DNA from: Verrucomicrobiota bacterium
GTDB lineage: Bacteria > Verrucomicrobiota > Verrucomicrobiia > Opitutales > Opitutaceae
Length of the DNA stretch: 6,520 nt
Direction: 5' to 3'
Assembly: GCA_023433275.1 (NCBI GenBank)
Contig: JAEZDN010000164.1
Coordinates: forward strand, 1 to 6,520
The notes below the pieces were generated by a model. The model did not search any database. It was not told the DNA's origin and worked only from the letters and a program-made list of their open reading frames with translations. Shown in pieces: positions 6,241 through 6,520 of this stretch; positions within the stretch are counted from its first letter, which is position 1; the number at the start of each line of letters is the position of its first letter. Position numbers and translations under genes: made by a program.

Positions 6241-6272
6241 GACGTGGCCCCTCGGGACGGGGCGGCCACGTC
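6241..6272. repeat. Strong inverted repeat 35 bases after the PEP-CTERM gene
   Basis: GACGTGGCC (6241-6249) and GGCCACGTC (6264-6272) are perfect 9-bp arms. The inner bases extend pairing as a C-run against a G-run, with one bulged C. It could stabilise the 3' end of, or terminate, the upstream transcript, but no T-run follows. It has no clear GTAG or GGAG head, so I do not class it as a REP. Confidence 0.6.
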
Positions 6273-6338
6273 GGCGACGCGCGGTTCGGCGGGAGAGTCG
6301 CCGCGATGGTCGCTTGTCCTTCGCGCGATTGTGGGTTT

Positions 6339-6362
6339 CGCGGGCGAGGTCGCCCGCGCTCC
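6339..6362 (-). repeat. REP-like hairpin with GGAG head, minus orientation
   Basis: CGCGGGCGA (6339-6347) and TCGCCCGCG (6350-6358) are perfect 9-base arms around GG; a realistic loop would open at least one inner pair. CTCC (6359-6362) follows, which is GGAG on the minus strand, a known alternative REP head. Confidence 0.6.
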
Positions 6363-6370
6363 AGGGAGAT

Positions 6371-6394
6371 GGAGCCACGGCGACCCCGCCGTGG
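6371..6394 (+). repeat. REP-like hairpin with GGAG head, plus orientation
   Basis: GGAG (6371-6374) is followed by CCACGGCG (6375-6382), loop ACCC and CGCCGTGG (6387-6394), a perfect 8-bp stem. With the element at 6339-6362 it forms a head-to-head pair, the reverse of normal REPIN orientation, where heads lie outside. Confidence 0.6.
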
Positions 6395-6403
6395 GTTGGT
6401 GTG

Positions 6404-6430
6404 GTAGGAGCCTGCTTGCAGGCGATTCGG
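6404..6430 (+). repeat. REP element with GTAG head
   Basis: GTAG (6404-6407) is followed by GCCTGC (6410-6415), TT, and GCAGGC (6418-6423), then GATTCGG. The layout GTAGGAGC, then xxGCTTGCxx, then GCGATTCG closely resembles the classical REP of Pseudomonas as I remember it. That is a likeness of form, not evidence of origin. Confidence 0.65.
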
Positions 6431-6504
6431 GACGCCCGCCGACGAACCACCGCGCTCCCATGGCTCGGCCCGGCCCCCGCTCAGCCGGGATCATGCCGTT
6501 GGAT

Positions 6505-6520
6505 GGAGGGGCGCGGCTTG
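6505..6520 (+). repeat. REP-like element cut by the window edge
   Basis: The last 16 bases begin GGAG and continue GGGCGCGGCTTG. Against the first 16 bases of the minus-strand right arm of the repeat at 3633-3657, 14 of 16 match. The second stem arm would lie beyond the window. Confidence 0.45.

Larger units (their letters stand above)
6206..6520. other. Gene-free 3' region rich in palindromes
   Basis: These 315 bases after the PEP-CTERM gene hold no credible coding region. They contain a 10-base perfect palindrome TGGATATCCA (6231-6240), a long inverted repeat (6241-6272), a short one (GGCGAC 6273-6278 / GTCGCC 6297-6302), REP-like hairpins at 6339, 6371 and 6404, a CCCGGC/GCCGGG pair (6469-6474, 6484-6489) and a truncated REP at the edge. 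It looks like an insertion sink for small palindromic elements. Confidence 0.6.

Overview
The window is a high-GC stretch of bacterial chromosome. It most resembles the Verrucomicrobiota, perhaps Opitutaceae. The clues are a PEP-CTERM surface protein, an exported oligogalacturonate-lyase-like propeller, a small two-TM protein of a type I associate with that group, start codons mostly lacking a Shine-Dalgarno sequence, and non-coding DNA full of REP-like palindromes. The taxonomic call is inference from gene style; there is no rRNA or other marker gene.

Layout. (1) 3-1070 (+): a six-repeat NHL beta-propeller, probably secreted, whose start may lie off the left edge. (2) 1096-2496 (+): a signal-peptide-bearing protein of the oligogalacturonate lyase (PL22)/TolB-like propeller group, 25 bases after the NHL gene and probably in one operon with it. 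(3) 2497-3063: 567 bases without a gene, dominated by REP-like elements: a tandem array (2511-2673), a remnant (2714-2743), a long REPIN-type repeat (2744-2880) and a single REP (2900-2923). (4) 3064-3519 (+): a small two-TM protein of unknown function. (5) 3526-3662: a second copy of the long repeat, exactly 782 bases from the first, so the small gene sits between two direct repeats. (6) 3769-5241 (-): glycogen synthase glgA, convergent with the small gene. (7) 5242-5359: a short divergent promoter region. (8) 5360-6205 (+): a secreted nidogen-like-domain protein with a C-terminal PEP-CTERM sorting signal. (9) 6206-6520: a second gene-free stretch with at least four REP-like hairpins of differing stem sequence and a long inverted repeat.

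The genes do not form one pathway. The first two suggest extracytoplasmic carbohydrate or pectin-fragment handling, glgA makes storage glucan, and the PEP-CTERM protein belongs to the exosortase-sorted envelope or matrix. The most distinctive content is the non-coding DNA. Short palindromes headed by GTAG (or GGAG) occur singly, in tandem and as inverted pairs, with stem sequences that differ while pairing is kept. This is the signature of REP/REPIN elements mobilised by RAYT transposases; no RAYT gene is in the window.
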